From: Zhengitettix transpicula
Taxonomy: Eukaryota > Arthropoda > Insecta > Orthoptera > Tetrigidae
Length of the DNA: 64,000 bases
NCBI GenBank assembly: GCA_037074705.1
Contig: CM073591.1
Location: 40,156,587 to 40,220,586, forward strand
Direction: 5' to 3'
Every line of letters starts with the position of its first letter. Position 1 is the stretch's first letter. Position numbers and translations under genes: made by a program. The notes beneath the pieces are model-generated. The model made no database searches. It worked only from the letters and a program-made list of their open reading frames with translations, and was not told the origin of the DNA. This document shows positions 11,925 through 22,758 of the stretch, one piece after another.

Positions 11925-13317
11925 ACAGAATGATAAATTTAAGTGTAATGAATATAATGTATGTTAATTGGCTATTTAATTATGTTATTCATCTAATACA
12001 GACGTTCGAATATTTTCAACGAATTATCTTGGCCCGCTGTTGACGACCTATTTCATATTTTCCAACCGACTTTTCTCTTTATAATAATAAACGGTTGGAG
12101 TCGATATTAAAATTTTTAGAACATGAAATTAAATTTAACGTATTTTATATGCGGTATTAAATGAAATAAAATGAATTGTTATGAATTATAAATTCCCTCC
12201 CAATTATGTAGTAGTTATTCTGAAATTTCCAATACAACAGATTTCAATATTATCGAAAGTGTTAATAGGGTTTCAAAGAAGGAAAGAAAGAAATTAACAA
12301 TAGAAAATCAACAAAGAAGATAGTAGTGGATAAACAAAGGAGAAATCAACGAACAGGGCAATAACATGACGTTATAAGAATTGAGTGTAAGTGAGAAAAT
12401 GATCAACAGCGAAGAGAGAATTATGCTTAATGGTCGTATGAAGAGAAGAAGAAAATACTCCTAAGTCTCAGACAGAAATTAATAATGATCTGAGTATACT
12501 ATAATTATTTCATTTTTTGGAAAATTTCTCTAATATATAAATACTTTAATAGAAAAATCTGATACCCTTACAAACTCTCTGAGGAATACTGATGGTTTAT
12601 TGTAAATTATTATAATATCAAGCTAATTATATGAATACGTATGCGTGTAAATAACACAATAATGATAGTATTAATTTTTTTTGAAGATTAATTTTGTTTA
12701 GTGTTTGAATTACAGTTAAAAAAAACCCCAAACTCTTATTAAACAGTTTGATTATTTTTTTCAATTAATATCTCAAAGAATAGATATAACTACTTCTCTT
12801 ATTTCTCATTTTTGTTAAAATATTTTAGTTACTTTTGAAATTATTTCGATGTATTGGAACTTTACGTAATTAAGAATGATACCTACTTTTAAACTCGATT
12901 TTAATATAATGCGACTCAAAATAAAATTAAAATAATTGCTTGCAGAAATATTTAACTTTTAATATAATGATATATTAAATGTTATAGAATTAAAGTTTTC
13001 AACTGTTAATCAATAAATGTTACAATACTGCATCTTGTACCGTCACAAAATTTTAACAAAAAGGAATAAATTATTCCAATTTGTATAATTTGAAATTTAC
13101 GAAAAAAAATCCGTTGAACTGGTGAAATATATTTTATTCCTCAAGGCGAACTTTAAACAGTTTGTAATTAACGTTGGGCACCTTTCATTCCGCATTTTGA
13201 CCGTTTATAGTTACAAAACTTAGCTAAGTGTGTTTCTGAGAACACATCGAATACTTAATGCTTGTAATTTGATTTTACAATAGAATTTTAAAAAAAATTA
13301 CGTCAGAGTAAAAATGA
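11925..13317. other. Gene-free; purine-rich tract at about 12270-12450
   Basis: No gene is recognised. Between 12270 and 12450 the plus strand is strongly purine-biased (many GAA, AAG and AGA triplets) with no long frame. Confidence 0.45.
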
Positions 13318-13516
13318 ATAATAATCAAGATAGCCAAATACAGACAGAATAAGTGATAATATAAATACAACACATCAAAGTATTTTGACTTTTGTCAACT
13401 GACGACTGCAGTTGTATCTCTACGCACTTCTTAGCACCTGAAGAAAGGAAAAAGGGTCCCTGAAACATTGTGTTATCACTTATCTTCTCTGTATTTTACC
13501 ACCTTGATTATTATTG
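13318..13516. mobile_element. Foldback element with hammerhead-like motif, family A
   Basis: The left end starts AATAATAATCAAGATAGCC and continues AAATACAGAC...AAGTGATAATATAAATAC. The right end is the same sequence inverted (GTGTTATCACTTAT ... CCTTGATTATTATT). The right arm carries CTGAAGA at 13438, a short GGA/TCC stem and GAAACATTGTG to 13472, a hammerhead-like core with an unfavourable G at the cleavage position. Related family members lie at 17159, 27787, 38206 and 45152. It is non-coding. Confidence 0.65.
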
Positions 13517-15431
13517 ATTTTAAAATCGGTTAAAAAAAGATGTGAAGTACATGCAATTGTTTGACTGCCTCTTGATAAACTCTTTTAATTATCTTTGAGA
13601 AAAAAGCGTTTCGGATAACTTAGTCATCTTAACTATTTGATGAAAATATTGCCCAATATGCTCGGTCAATCATCACTGTGTGCTTGAATACTTCCCAAAG
13701 ACAGGTGTTGATCGTATATAACGCTCATTAATATTCTTTTTGTTAGTCTGAGCTGATAATAATTTTTTACACCAATATTCAGTTTTTAACTACTCGAAGA
13801 AATGATTCAAGAAAAAAGTGAAGGACCATTTTTTATAAAAAGCTGTTTTTTTTATCGCGGGATGCTACCAACATTAATAAACATGGATGACATACAAAAG
13901 TAGTGACATTATTTCGAATTTGTACCGAAGATAATTAATTTGAGAACAAAGAAAAGAATTATATTAAACCTAAAATGTCCTGTAAAATGTTCTAGTATGT
14001 TTGAGATACGGGAAAAAAATAATTATGGTGTTGTTTCTGGAACTACTGCATAAATGTTAGAACTCCGAGTATTTTATAAGGTAAAAATATTTCCCTAGAC
14101 AGGTATTGCGCAGTGAACTGCTGTTATGATTACAGTTGTTCTCATCTGAAGAGTTTCTTTGGAAACATTTCCGTTTACCTCTTTATCGCGTATATTTGTA
14201 CACTCTAAATGTGAAAGAGCTGTAATTTATAATTGCCAGACCGCCTCAGCCACGAATTAAAAATTAATATACTCACGTTTACATTAAGATAATTATACAG
14301 CAATTTAGGGCTTAATGCATTGTTTTTACTGTTGTTGCATTTGCACACACGCCAGCAGCTGCTGTATTTGTTTTATGTTCTCCGCATCAAGTGTTAATTG
14401 CCACGAGAAGCGTCTTTCCAGTTTTTCTTCTCTTTCCAACTTCGAGTTTACTACCCGTACAGGGAATTTACATGTAGGAATGTCGTCCATTGAGAGACAA
14501 ACAATGTTTTCAACGTTACACAAGACGTGACGTGCAATTACTTCAATTACCTGTTGATTTTCTTCACATGAAGTCCTCACACTGCCAGTCGGTAGCTTAA
14601 GATTTTTTTCCTTACGGTGATTTTACAACCCTAGTTTGTCTGAAAACGTAATAGTCTGCTGTTTTTATCATACCTGAAACTGGCATTTTCTGGTTTTGCT
14701 GAAACAGCGCTGTCTATAATTTACAAATATTCAGTTCAACTTTATAGTTAGCTCATTAATTAATAATTATCGGAAGCACTTCTCACTTAAACGTTGATAT
14801 AACTATATATAAATAGTATAATATTTTTTGTTTGTAAATTTATATTGGTTTATCTTAACGTTTCATACTTTATGGAATCCTTAACCGATGAAATATAAAT
14901 TCCTGTCCACCTGTCATACAGATTTTGTCAGTTTTTCACAAAAAAGGTAAATTATTACATATTTATTATAATATGTTAATATGTAATATGTGAATTTAAA
15001 TTTTAAAATATGGAGTTTTAATGTCATTATAATTAAAAATTTGTTTCAAAATGGGACGGCGTTACGGGAAAAGTTCATGTCTGTCTGAACCGCACCTGCG
15101 TATCAAAATGTTTTACAGGAATATCGTAAGACAGATACGAATACAATTATAAAAAAATTCGAATACGATAAATAAATTTAAAAAATCAAGGAAAAAAAAT
15201 CTTGGCAATTAAATTATGGCAATGGAGGTTGCCGAAATATATCTTGGAGAAATTTATAAAAAAGTTTTTATTAAACTTATAATGTATTCTCCTCTTATAT
15301 CGCAACAAACATTTCTTTGGAAATATCGTATAAAAACGGAAGAAGTTTTATGATATTCATTGAAGGGAAGAAATAACGTTAGAACGAGGAATTTTCGTTA
15401 TACTTGTGAACATTTTAAGAATATGATAACT
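13517..15431. other. Gene-free AT-rich stretch
   Basis: No gene is recognised. Frames at 14315-14530 (plus) and 14326-14580 (minus) lie over each other on opposite strands and match nothing I know. Confidence 0.45.
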
Positions 15432-15553
15432 TGAGTACAATTAATGGCCGAATGCAGAATTAAAAAGTTAAATGATTACAACAGAAACATGACGTTTTCT
15501 TCTCAATTATATTAATTATATGCTGCCTGTATTCAGCCAATAATTGTACTCAA
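15432..15553. repeat. Short inverted repeat, MITE-like
   Basis: TTGAGTACAATTAATGGCC plus GAATGCAG at 15432-15458 is mirrored at 15527-15553 (CTGTATTCAGCCAATAATTGTACTCAA, split for reading: CTGTATTCAGCC and AATAATTGTACTCAA). The arms are about 27 bp with a few mismatches around a 68-bp AT-rich spacer. No target duplication is clear. Confidence 0.6.
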
Positions 15554-15824
15554 ATTCCTGTAACACACAAATTATAACATTTAATATGATAACTTGTTAA
15601 ATGGTCTGTAAAACGAGTTATTTGAGATATAGTATTTAGTTACTTTATATAGTTATAGTTATAAAGTGTATTAGAAAATTACAAAGCACAGTAATATTTT
15701 ATAATTTATGTAACGATTCCTTCCTTCCCCGTTTATGATTATTAATCCTTTCTGTAATGTTTAACTACCATATTCCTTTTACTCATTTACATACTGTTTA
15801 CTTTTAATTTTTTCTTATATATAT

Positions 15825-16802
15825 TGTAATAATAAACTAATAGCCTTAATTAAATAAAATATTAATCAAAAGGATAGACGTTAATTAAATGAATGATTAA
15901 ACAAGAATTTACAAACAAAATATAATTTATTATCAAATTGTGGCTTCAAGAATCAAAAACAATTACAATTTAAAATGTAATATCTCAGGGTCTTTACTAG
16001 GTTTGATGATTGGGACACGATAAAAGTATAATTTGACTAATTAACAATTCAAAATATCATTTGCCTAAAATTAAAACAATAAGTCGATCTTAGCGTTTAC
16101 AATATTATCATAATATTGGTTTTTGTTACTTACATACTGTTTCGCTCGTACCAGCATTCTCTGTAGCTTCAGAAGTACATTATTGCAAAATTTTACACTG
16201 ATTCTAAATGTCGACTCACAGATTCTACACTATTTGAATCAAAATGGAATTTCTTGGCTCCCAGGAACTCGGATGATCCTCCTAATTATCAGTTATCTGA
16301 TGTCTGCTTGCCTTACAGAAATCTTACGAGTTTCTGATTTATTACTCTTTTACTGATTTGGATTTAAACTGCAAAGTAGCTCAGTGAAGATTTGTTTTAA
16401 ATGTTTATTCTCTTGTGGCTGGTCCTAAATGTAGACTCTGCTATTCCGCTCCTTGCTGCTGACCGAAACTAACTTTACTTTTAAATACTTTAGATCGTCT
16501 CGACTATGTTTCTGACACGACCACTTGCTGTCCTTTCTGGCTGCTGACTCAAAATTTCATCCGTCCACATCAATCTTTCGGCACCAACTCTCAAGTTTTA
16601 TTACTTGTTCTACTCCTCGCGATGTTTCTCCGCCAACTAACTATCCTAGTGCCTCTCGAGTTTGAGCGCGCATTTCCATTTCAGAATTTTCTCAAAGCAA
16701 CAGAGCTCAGCGCATTGTCGCTCAAAATACCGCTAACAATTTATTCGCTAACAATTTAATTTCTAATACAAACAATTAATGGTCTAATTAATTGGAATTA
16801 CA
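15825..16802 (-). mobile_element. Solo LTR with ATAT target duplication
   Basis: On the plus strand the element begins TGTAAT and ends GGAATTACA, an inverted terminal pair of the TG...CA type, with ATAT on both sides (15821-15824 and 16803-16806). It aligns with the solo LTR at 46394-47495: both carry CAGGGTCTTTACT(A/G)GG(T)TTGAT and a similar upstream AT-rich block. Sequence orientation places its 3' end on the left. No internal region is present, so the element was reduced to one LTR, presumably by recombination between its two LTRs. The frame at 16123-16356 is a chance frame within it. Confidence 0.75.
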
Positions 16803-17158
16803 ATATATATATACATTTGCTTAGTTGCTATTTTGTATTTTTATGTGTGTTTTATTCGTATTTATGTGTGTGTGTGATGCCTTTAATTACTGTTACGTTA
16901 ATGTATTATCAAGTTGTGTACTTTATTGTGATGTGCATGTTGACTATGTATAGTTCTTTGACTCGTCCTATTTCTTCAGTGGAGAACTAACGTGACCAAA
17001 AAATACATCTAAATTATTTGTTGGTAATAAAGAAAAACAGACGGAAAGTAGTAGTTTTTCAGAACACGTTCAGTTTGGAATTTTAGTGTTTTTAGTAGTC
17101 TCTTATAAAATATACTGTTAAAATTATCAAATATAAAATGTCTCCGTTAAAAGTATAC
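16803..17158. other. AT-rich spacer with TG-rich patch
   Basis: A short (TG)-rich segment near 16840-16880 and AT-rich sequence; no gene is seen. Confidence 0.5.
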
Positions 17159-17363
17159 TAATTATATAAAGAAGTAGATAATAAAACACAAAGTTAAGTG
17201 ATAAAATAAATACCACACAACGCTTGTTGCTTTCGTCAGGTGATTCATAAACACAATAGTCGTAACAACGGCACACTGTACAAACCAGGTGACTAACTCA
17301 AAACATTGCAGTGGTATTTATTTTACCACTTATTTTCGTCTGTTATTTGGCTACGATTTTATC
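17159..17363. mobile_element. Foldback element, family A, decayed
   Basis: The left arm reads AAGTGATAAAATAAATACC then ACACAACGC. The right arm reads GTGGTATTTATTTTACCACTT and continues to TTTGGCTACGATTTTATCT, its inverse. The left arm still has CTGACGA (minus strand, 17238 downward), but the GAAAC part has been lost to GCGTTGTG. Confidence 0.6.
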
Positions 17364-18311
17364 TAATCAATGTACAACTATTTTACCTGTTGCGTCTGTT
17401 TTCAACGCTAAGCAATGACAACCTCATGACCTGCATACTTTTATTTTTATTACGACTGGGGATATTGGTTTTCCTTACAGTACCCCCGAATAACTGCTTT
17501 TCTCTAGCTTTGCCTTTTCAAAAAATTTAAAATGTATATTGCAATTATTTGTTTAAATGTCTGCTTCTACTGTTTTACTCCGCCCTCATCAACAGTTGCA
17601 TATCGTTGGAACTAATTTACAACAAGAACGAACGGTTTTATTTGTTGTACGACTGTTGCTTGTAAAAAGAACTATTATGAGTGTGGCTGTTCCACTTACT
17701 GCCGGAAGGATTCTTCGTCACGCTGGTTTAGTTTATAGTCTCGTGCAGCCTTTTAGCTAATAAAGAAAAGCTTAAGATGAAGGACAAAGCGTGCATCTTG
17801 TCGCCTTGAATTTGGAGAGAAAAGCGATGCTTTAGCATCTACACGAGTCACTTAGGCGTTCCATTCATACATGGCCATGTCTTCATCCAGACTCGAGGAC
17901 AAAAAGCCATCTGCTCTTGGCTTTCCAAAGTCACGACACTCCAGGACAATTGAAAATTAGCAATGCTTGGAACAATTGCAACACGTGAAATTCGGATTTC
18001 AAACCTCACTTTTATCACCTTAATAAGGATGAAAACAACTAACTGACACAAGAAGGTATGATCCTTCTTATTCGCTAGATTCCAGGAGCTGATGAAAATG
18101 TAAATGCAGAGAGGTGGAATGGAATTTCCTTGTGTCAGATAAGAAAAGAAAGCGTCTCGGGTATGAAACAAGCCTCAAGTCCATTATCCGCGTAAACCAC
18201 TCCGGAGGATGTGAAACAATCAAAACCGACGACAAATTGTCTCCAGTCCATATCACTCATACGAAATTGCGACGAATCAAAACTTTAAAATCATATCTAT
18301 ATTATTTAATA
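17364..18311. other. No gene recognised
   Basis: The segment 17840-18270 is GC-richer and holds short overlapping frames on both strands (17848-18171, 18068-18256, 18114-18347). None resembles a known family, so I call none. Confidence 0.4.
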
Positions 18312-18781
18312 CTAGCTGGGGGCCCGGTGTTACCCGGGTTGTCATAATTTAACTCAACAACATCCATAACCCTTGATTTTAATTCAATCTCGGTTGTTTT
18401 TGAGCTATTTTTATGTAACGTCTCTCCACCCCCACCCCTAAGGGCGCTCCCACCTTGTTCCGAAAGGGATTGAAATTTACACAAACAACATAGGGATGTT
18501 AGAGAACGAGGTTTTCTCTGAGAATCTGTGGCAGATACAATTCTCGGGTCTGTTTCTGCAACATACGGATAAGGAATATCAATGAAATTGACCCCGAAAA
18601 ATTTTTAGTCGACGCAAATATCGGCAGTTTGAAAATTTCCCAGCCCCTGGGAATGGTAGGTCTTTCTTCTTACCCGAAAGGAACACGTGTACGAAATTTG
18701 GTCCAATTTGCTACACGGGTGATGATTTTTATGCGGATAATACAGACACACACAAACAAAAAGTCTATTTTATTTATTTGA
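18312..18781 (-). mobile_element. Non-autonomous Helitron-like element
   Basis: On the minus strand the element starts TCAAATAAATAAAATAGAC (18781 downward) and ends in a GC-rich stretch, ACCCGGGTAACACCGGGCC then CCCAG, and CTAG at 18315-18312, followed by T. This is the Helitron pattern: 5' TC, 3' GC hairpin plus CTAG, inserted between A and T without a duplication. Internal blocks shared with the other copies are ACGAAATTTGGT, the CCACCCCCACCCCTAAGGG block and the GATTTTAATTCAATCTCGG block (plus-strand view). There is no Rep/helicase gene, so it is non-autonomous. Confidence 0.7.
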
Positions 18782-19002
18782 ACATGACAACCTAGGGGTT
18801 GCGATTCTGAATATTCTAAATAAAAATTGGCGAGATGTATTTTTATTCTTTAATATTTTTTTCTTTGGATTGTTGTTAACTTACTCAGCCTATGTCCACA
18901 TTCCTGTTCACGACTCAGTGAATGAAAGGATGCTATATCAGTATTCCAAGTTCAATTGCATGATATTAAAAATCCTTAATATAAAAATGAAATGTAATTA
19001 AA
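18782..19002. other. AT-rich spacer
   Basis: Nothing recognised between the Helitron-like element and the LINE tail. Confidence 0.5.
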
Positions 19003-19400
19003 CAGATAGATAGATTTATTTAAATGAATTGGGCAAAGCGCGGTGGAAACATTTTAAAATAAAGACAATGAGAATCATATCATGTTCCGTAGATCATGTA
19101 GAGAAGCTTAGCTTCAAGGATGGGGGAATATAGTCATATAATAATAGCACTGTATCATGCAACAACATACGAACAGGATTCTTATATATAGTTCACGTTG
19201 ACTATTTACATTATAACTTAATTGTACATCGGCGATTCTTTTACTGAATATAAGGAGTGGCTAAGGAGAAATGAAGGTAACTTGACTTTGGTTATTTGAC
19301 AATTGTTTGATTCTTGCTGTCAGTCTGTTAAAGACGGAGATCTCAGAATAATTCACACCTTTCTGTACTATATAAAAACAATAACATAAAATAAATAAAG
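19003..19400 (-). pseudogene. 5'-truncated LINE: ORF2 C-terminus and 3' UTR
   Basis: The minus strand encodes KGVNYSEISVFNRL then TARIKQLSNNQ (19365 to about 19280). This fits the well-known jockey/CR1-like ORF2 C-terminal pattern KG-V-x-Y-x-G-I-x-I-FN-x-LP-x-x-IK-x-L. The frame then decays at a TAG. Downstream sequence to 19003 looks like a 3' UTR and ends TTTAAATAAATC then TATCTATCTG, a polyadenylation-like AATAAA and a short TATC tail. A homologous fragment lies at 28385-28560. No endonuclease or RT core is attached, so the copy is dead and 5'-truncated. Confidence 0.75.
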
Positions 19401-21892
19401 GGAAAAATCGTTCCATTACACCTATACATTTATAAATATTTACTATTCTTATGACAGTTCTCTGAACTTATTCTCACTGCATTTCACTTCACTGCCTTAA
19501 ATTACAAGATATAGCCTTACTTAATTTTGTTAATAGAAATCTTATACACTCATAGAAATTTATAGGTTGTTATATTAAAGAAGTGGTTTTGATATACAAA
19601 ATAGTATAATTTTGTGAAATCGTAGGGTATACAGACATATTGGCGTGAAATAAGTAAGGCTGGTGAGAAAACAAGGAATTTAGTTTCAAATCTACCTTCA
19701 CAAGATAAAAATAATGTCTTCAAGGGCGAAGGAAGATTTATGATCTATAAAAGAGAGATAAATGTATCCTTGCACAAATTGATCCTCAACAGATTTTTAA
19801 TAAAACTTTTAGTTTCGTATTTTTCTCGCCAGAACTTCGACTTGAAAGCAGCCGTGGCCCAGGATTCCTGCCGTTGAGAATCGCCAGCTCTGAGGATGTT
19901 TTGGGCCGCTGTGTAGGAACGTTTTGGCACGGTCTGTGTGTCAGGGCGAATGGCCAAGAAACTGTTTGTACACAATGGATCAGATCCTGACAAACACACA
20001 GCAACATGTGTGACCCCGTTTCCTCTTAATCTAATCGGTTAAACAAGTTTAGCTCTGCGCCTAGCCGTGTCATTAATTCCTCCTTCCTCTGCAATTATGC
20101 TCACGCAACGCAAAACTCTTCTTGAAATTACGACTTCAAGGGAAAACACCGTTGAATCCGAACCTCTGTTGTGTACCACACCATTAAGGACATTTCGTAC
20201 GTACCTGTTCCACCTACGCCCAATGGGTTAAGCAATTATTTTTTCAGAATAATGGAAGTACTTGATAAATATGATATAGGGGATTCCATTGTCTAAATAG
20301 ACCCAATACAACAAAATTCTTTGCTAATGGCAAAAAAAACGGCTGCATTTATGGAGAACGACCCTTTTATAAAACTCCAAATAACAATGGGGTTAAATAA
20401 TGGGCAAATGTAATGAAATTTGAATCGCTCAAATTACTAATAAGTTTAGATTATTATCGAAGTGAAAATTATGGATATTATTTTAGTACCATAATTATAG
20501 GTCGACCATAAATGTAAAGAATTACAATGTCTACATTCATGTAAATTTATCATCAACTGATCATTTCATGGATTGCAATGAAGTGTATTTTTCAATTTTA
20601 TGGTTTATTTACATAATTGTTATGATTTATAATGCCCAAAAAAATTTGAACCTTCAGGGAAAGCAATAGTTGACATTTTCTAGTGTTTATCATTTATTTA
20701 TTACAACTACGTTCTTATAATGCCAAATTTAGTATTAAGAAATTCAGTAATTTAGTAATTACGAAGTTATATTACGTATATCGATAACAATTTTTACCAG
20801 AATTATCTTATTAAGTTTCCACTTTACAGTAAAAAATTATTAATCCCTCAATTTCTTACTCTTCATCAGTTATAGCATGATAAGAAAAATCCGAAAATTG
20901 GGAGCAGCAAAATTAGCTAAGGATAGAAAACCTGGAAAATTCATTCTCTCAACCAAGATATTTTTGTGCTTTCTAGGCGTAGTTCTTTGGTCTCCAGAGG
21001 TGACTAAATTTATAATGAGCTGTGGTTTTGATAAGAAGGAGAACAACTAGTAAAAATGTGGAAGCCACTAAATTGATATTATATCATATTATTTTAACCA
21101 AACATGATGGACAAGTTCATATTGTTACTATAAGCTACATCAGTGCAATGTGTTAGCTTCTATCTAATGTTTAACATTTCGTTGACAAGAAAAAATTTCA
21201 CTCACGTTGAAACGATAACATTGTCAAGAAACTGTAGAGCCAGAATGAATGATTTGGATCAACACTCATTCATTATTCTTGCACAATATCGAGTCTCCAA
21301 TTACAATTATACTATTTATATACTGCTCCTCTTAAATAAATAATATACAAGAGATAAATATACTAAGGAAGTAAAAAGTACACGCTTGTGCATATGTCTG
21401 TAGATATGAATGAAATGATTATTTCCATTTCAAAATCATCATCTTTCGAAGGTTAAAATATAAAGAAACATGTGTATATGTAGCCAAGTAATCCTGATTA
21501 GGATTTTCTGAGATTTTCCTTACTAACTTAGGAAGACACTGGATTAGGGTCGAGTTGTCGACACGCCGCAACACAAAAAACCTGTAATAATTTAAAACGT
21601 TTATTTCATTTATATTTTAATAATTTAGCATTAATAATAATCAGGATTTTATCTCTGTTCATCACAGTTTTCTCTCCAATTGATTTATTAACTTGCGAGG
21701 AGGATTAAAACTAAACCTTAAAATCTCCAATTCATCCTATCTCGTTGGGACCAAACGAATAATTGGTTCCAGCCTTGACCACGTCCCGGCGAACTTCATC
21801 CCTGTGAAATGTTGGAGAATTCGACTCCCCTCACTCCTCAAATTAGAGTTCATAACGAAAAAAATACTAATTTTTTGTTCTATATTCTACCT
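19401..21892. other. No gene recognised; GC-richer island at 19830-20220
   Basis: The segment 19830-20220 is GC-richer and unique in the window. Two minus-strand frames overlap there (19745-19999 and 19786-20007) in different registers, so neither is convincing. The rest is AT-rich. Confidence 0.4.
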
Positions 21893-21901
21893 AGATACGA
21901 C

Positions 21902-22466
21902 TTTTTTTTAGGTAACAGGCTACATGAGGGTAATCCACAAGGTGGAAAATGCCCTTTAATAGCATAGGAAGCGATTTGATAGGGGGGATATAAAAGAGTA
22001 GAGGAAGGTAGCCAAGGGTTAACTAGGGCCCCCGGGCTATATTTTAAGGATCCTACCCGGCATTCGCCTAAAGAAATGCAGGGAAAACCCTAGAAAAACC
22101 TGCAGCAGGTAGGTCGGGAATTGGGTACTTGTCCCACGCCCTTCCGATAGTGGCAGAGGAGTTTTCTGTGGGGACGCAGCATTCCCTTCTCCGTGCCTCG
22201 ACCAGTTTAGGAGGCAGCTGGCCGACTATTCCATGGGAATAGCGGACAACTCTTACCGTATGCCCAAGGTCTGTGACCCCGGAACATACACCTCTCAGAA
22301 CAGGCCGAGGTGCCTCAGCTTGTGGGAACCTTAGTTCAAAAACGGAGAGGAAAAGGCATCCCCAAAGGTAGCCCCTTCGTATCTCTCCTACAAGGTTCTG
22401 CCTGCGAGAGAATATCCGTCGCAGGTAATGCCTGCGAGAGAATTGCCCTCGCAGACATTCTTCCCC
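21902..22466 (-). mobile_element. GC-retroposon, full length, 9-bp TSD
   Basis: The element is bounded by exact AGATACGAC at 21893-21901 and 22467-22475. The sense strand begins GGGGAAGAATGTCTGCGAGGG and holds two hairpin-forming 5' units (CTGCGAGAG...CTCTCGCAGG types). It passes through the GC-rich body and ends GCCTGTTACCT plus A8. At 565 bp it is one of two copies with both ends and a duplication defined, which sets the family's boundaries. I see no tRNA-like A and B boxes, so the promoter class is open. Frames such as 22310-22648 are repeat artefacts. Confidence 0.9.
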
Positions 22467-22483
22467 AGATACGACCTTACCAG

Positions 22484-22758
22484 ATGATTTTTTTTAGGGC
22501 AACAGGGTACATGAGGGTAATCCACTTTGGGCAACTACCCTTTAATAGAAGGGTAGAGGAAGGTAGCCAAGGGTTAACTAGGGCCCCCGGGCTATATTTT
22601 AAGGAACCTATCCGGCATTTGCCTAAAGAAATGCAGGGAAAACCCTAGAAAAACCTGCATCAGGTAGGTCGGGCATTGGGTAATTGTCCCACGCCCTTCC
22701 GATAGCGGGAGAGGAGTTTGCTGTGGGGACGCTTCTCCGTGCCTCGACCATACTCTCG
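22484..22758 (-). mobile_element. GC-retroposon, 5'-truncated copy
   Basis: The antisense view starts with T8 then AGGGCAACAGGG and runs to GCTTCTCCGTGCCTCGACCA, where homology stops. It begins only 8 bp after the target duplication of the preceding full copy and has the same orientation. A short internal gap is present relative to the consensus (AATAGAAGGGTAGAGG). Confidence 0.8.

Noticed and set aside
22380..22470. Repeated CTGCGAG/CTCGCAG units read as a CRISPR-like array
   Set aside because: Only two imperfect palindromic units occur, at the 5' end of each GC-retroposon. The host is eukaryotic and there are no spacers.
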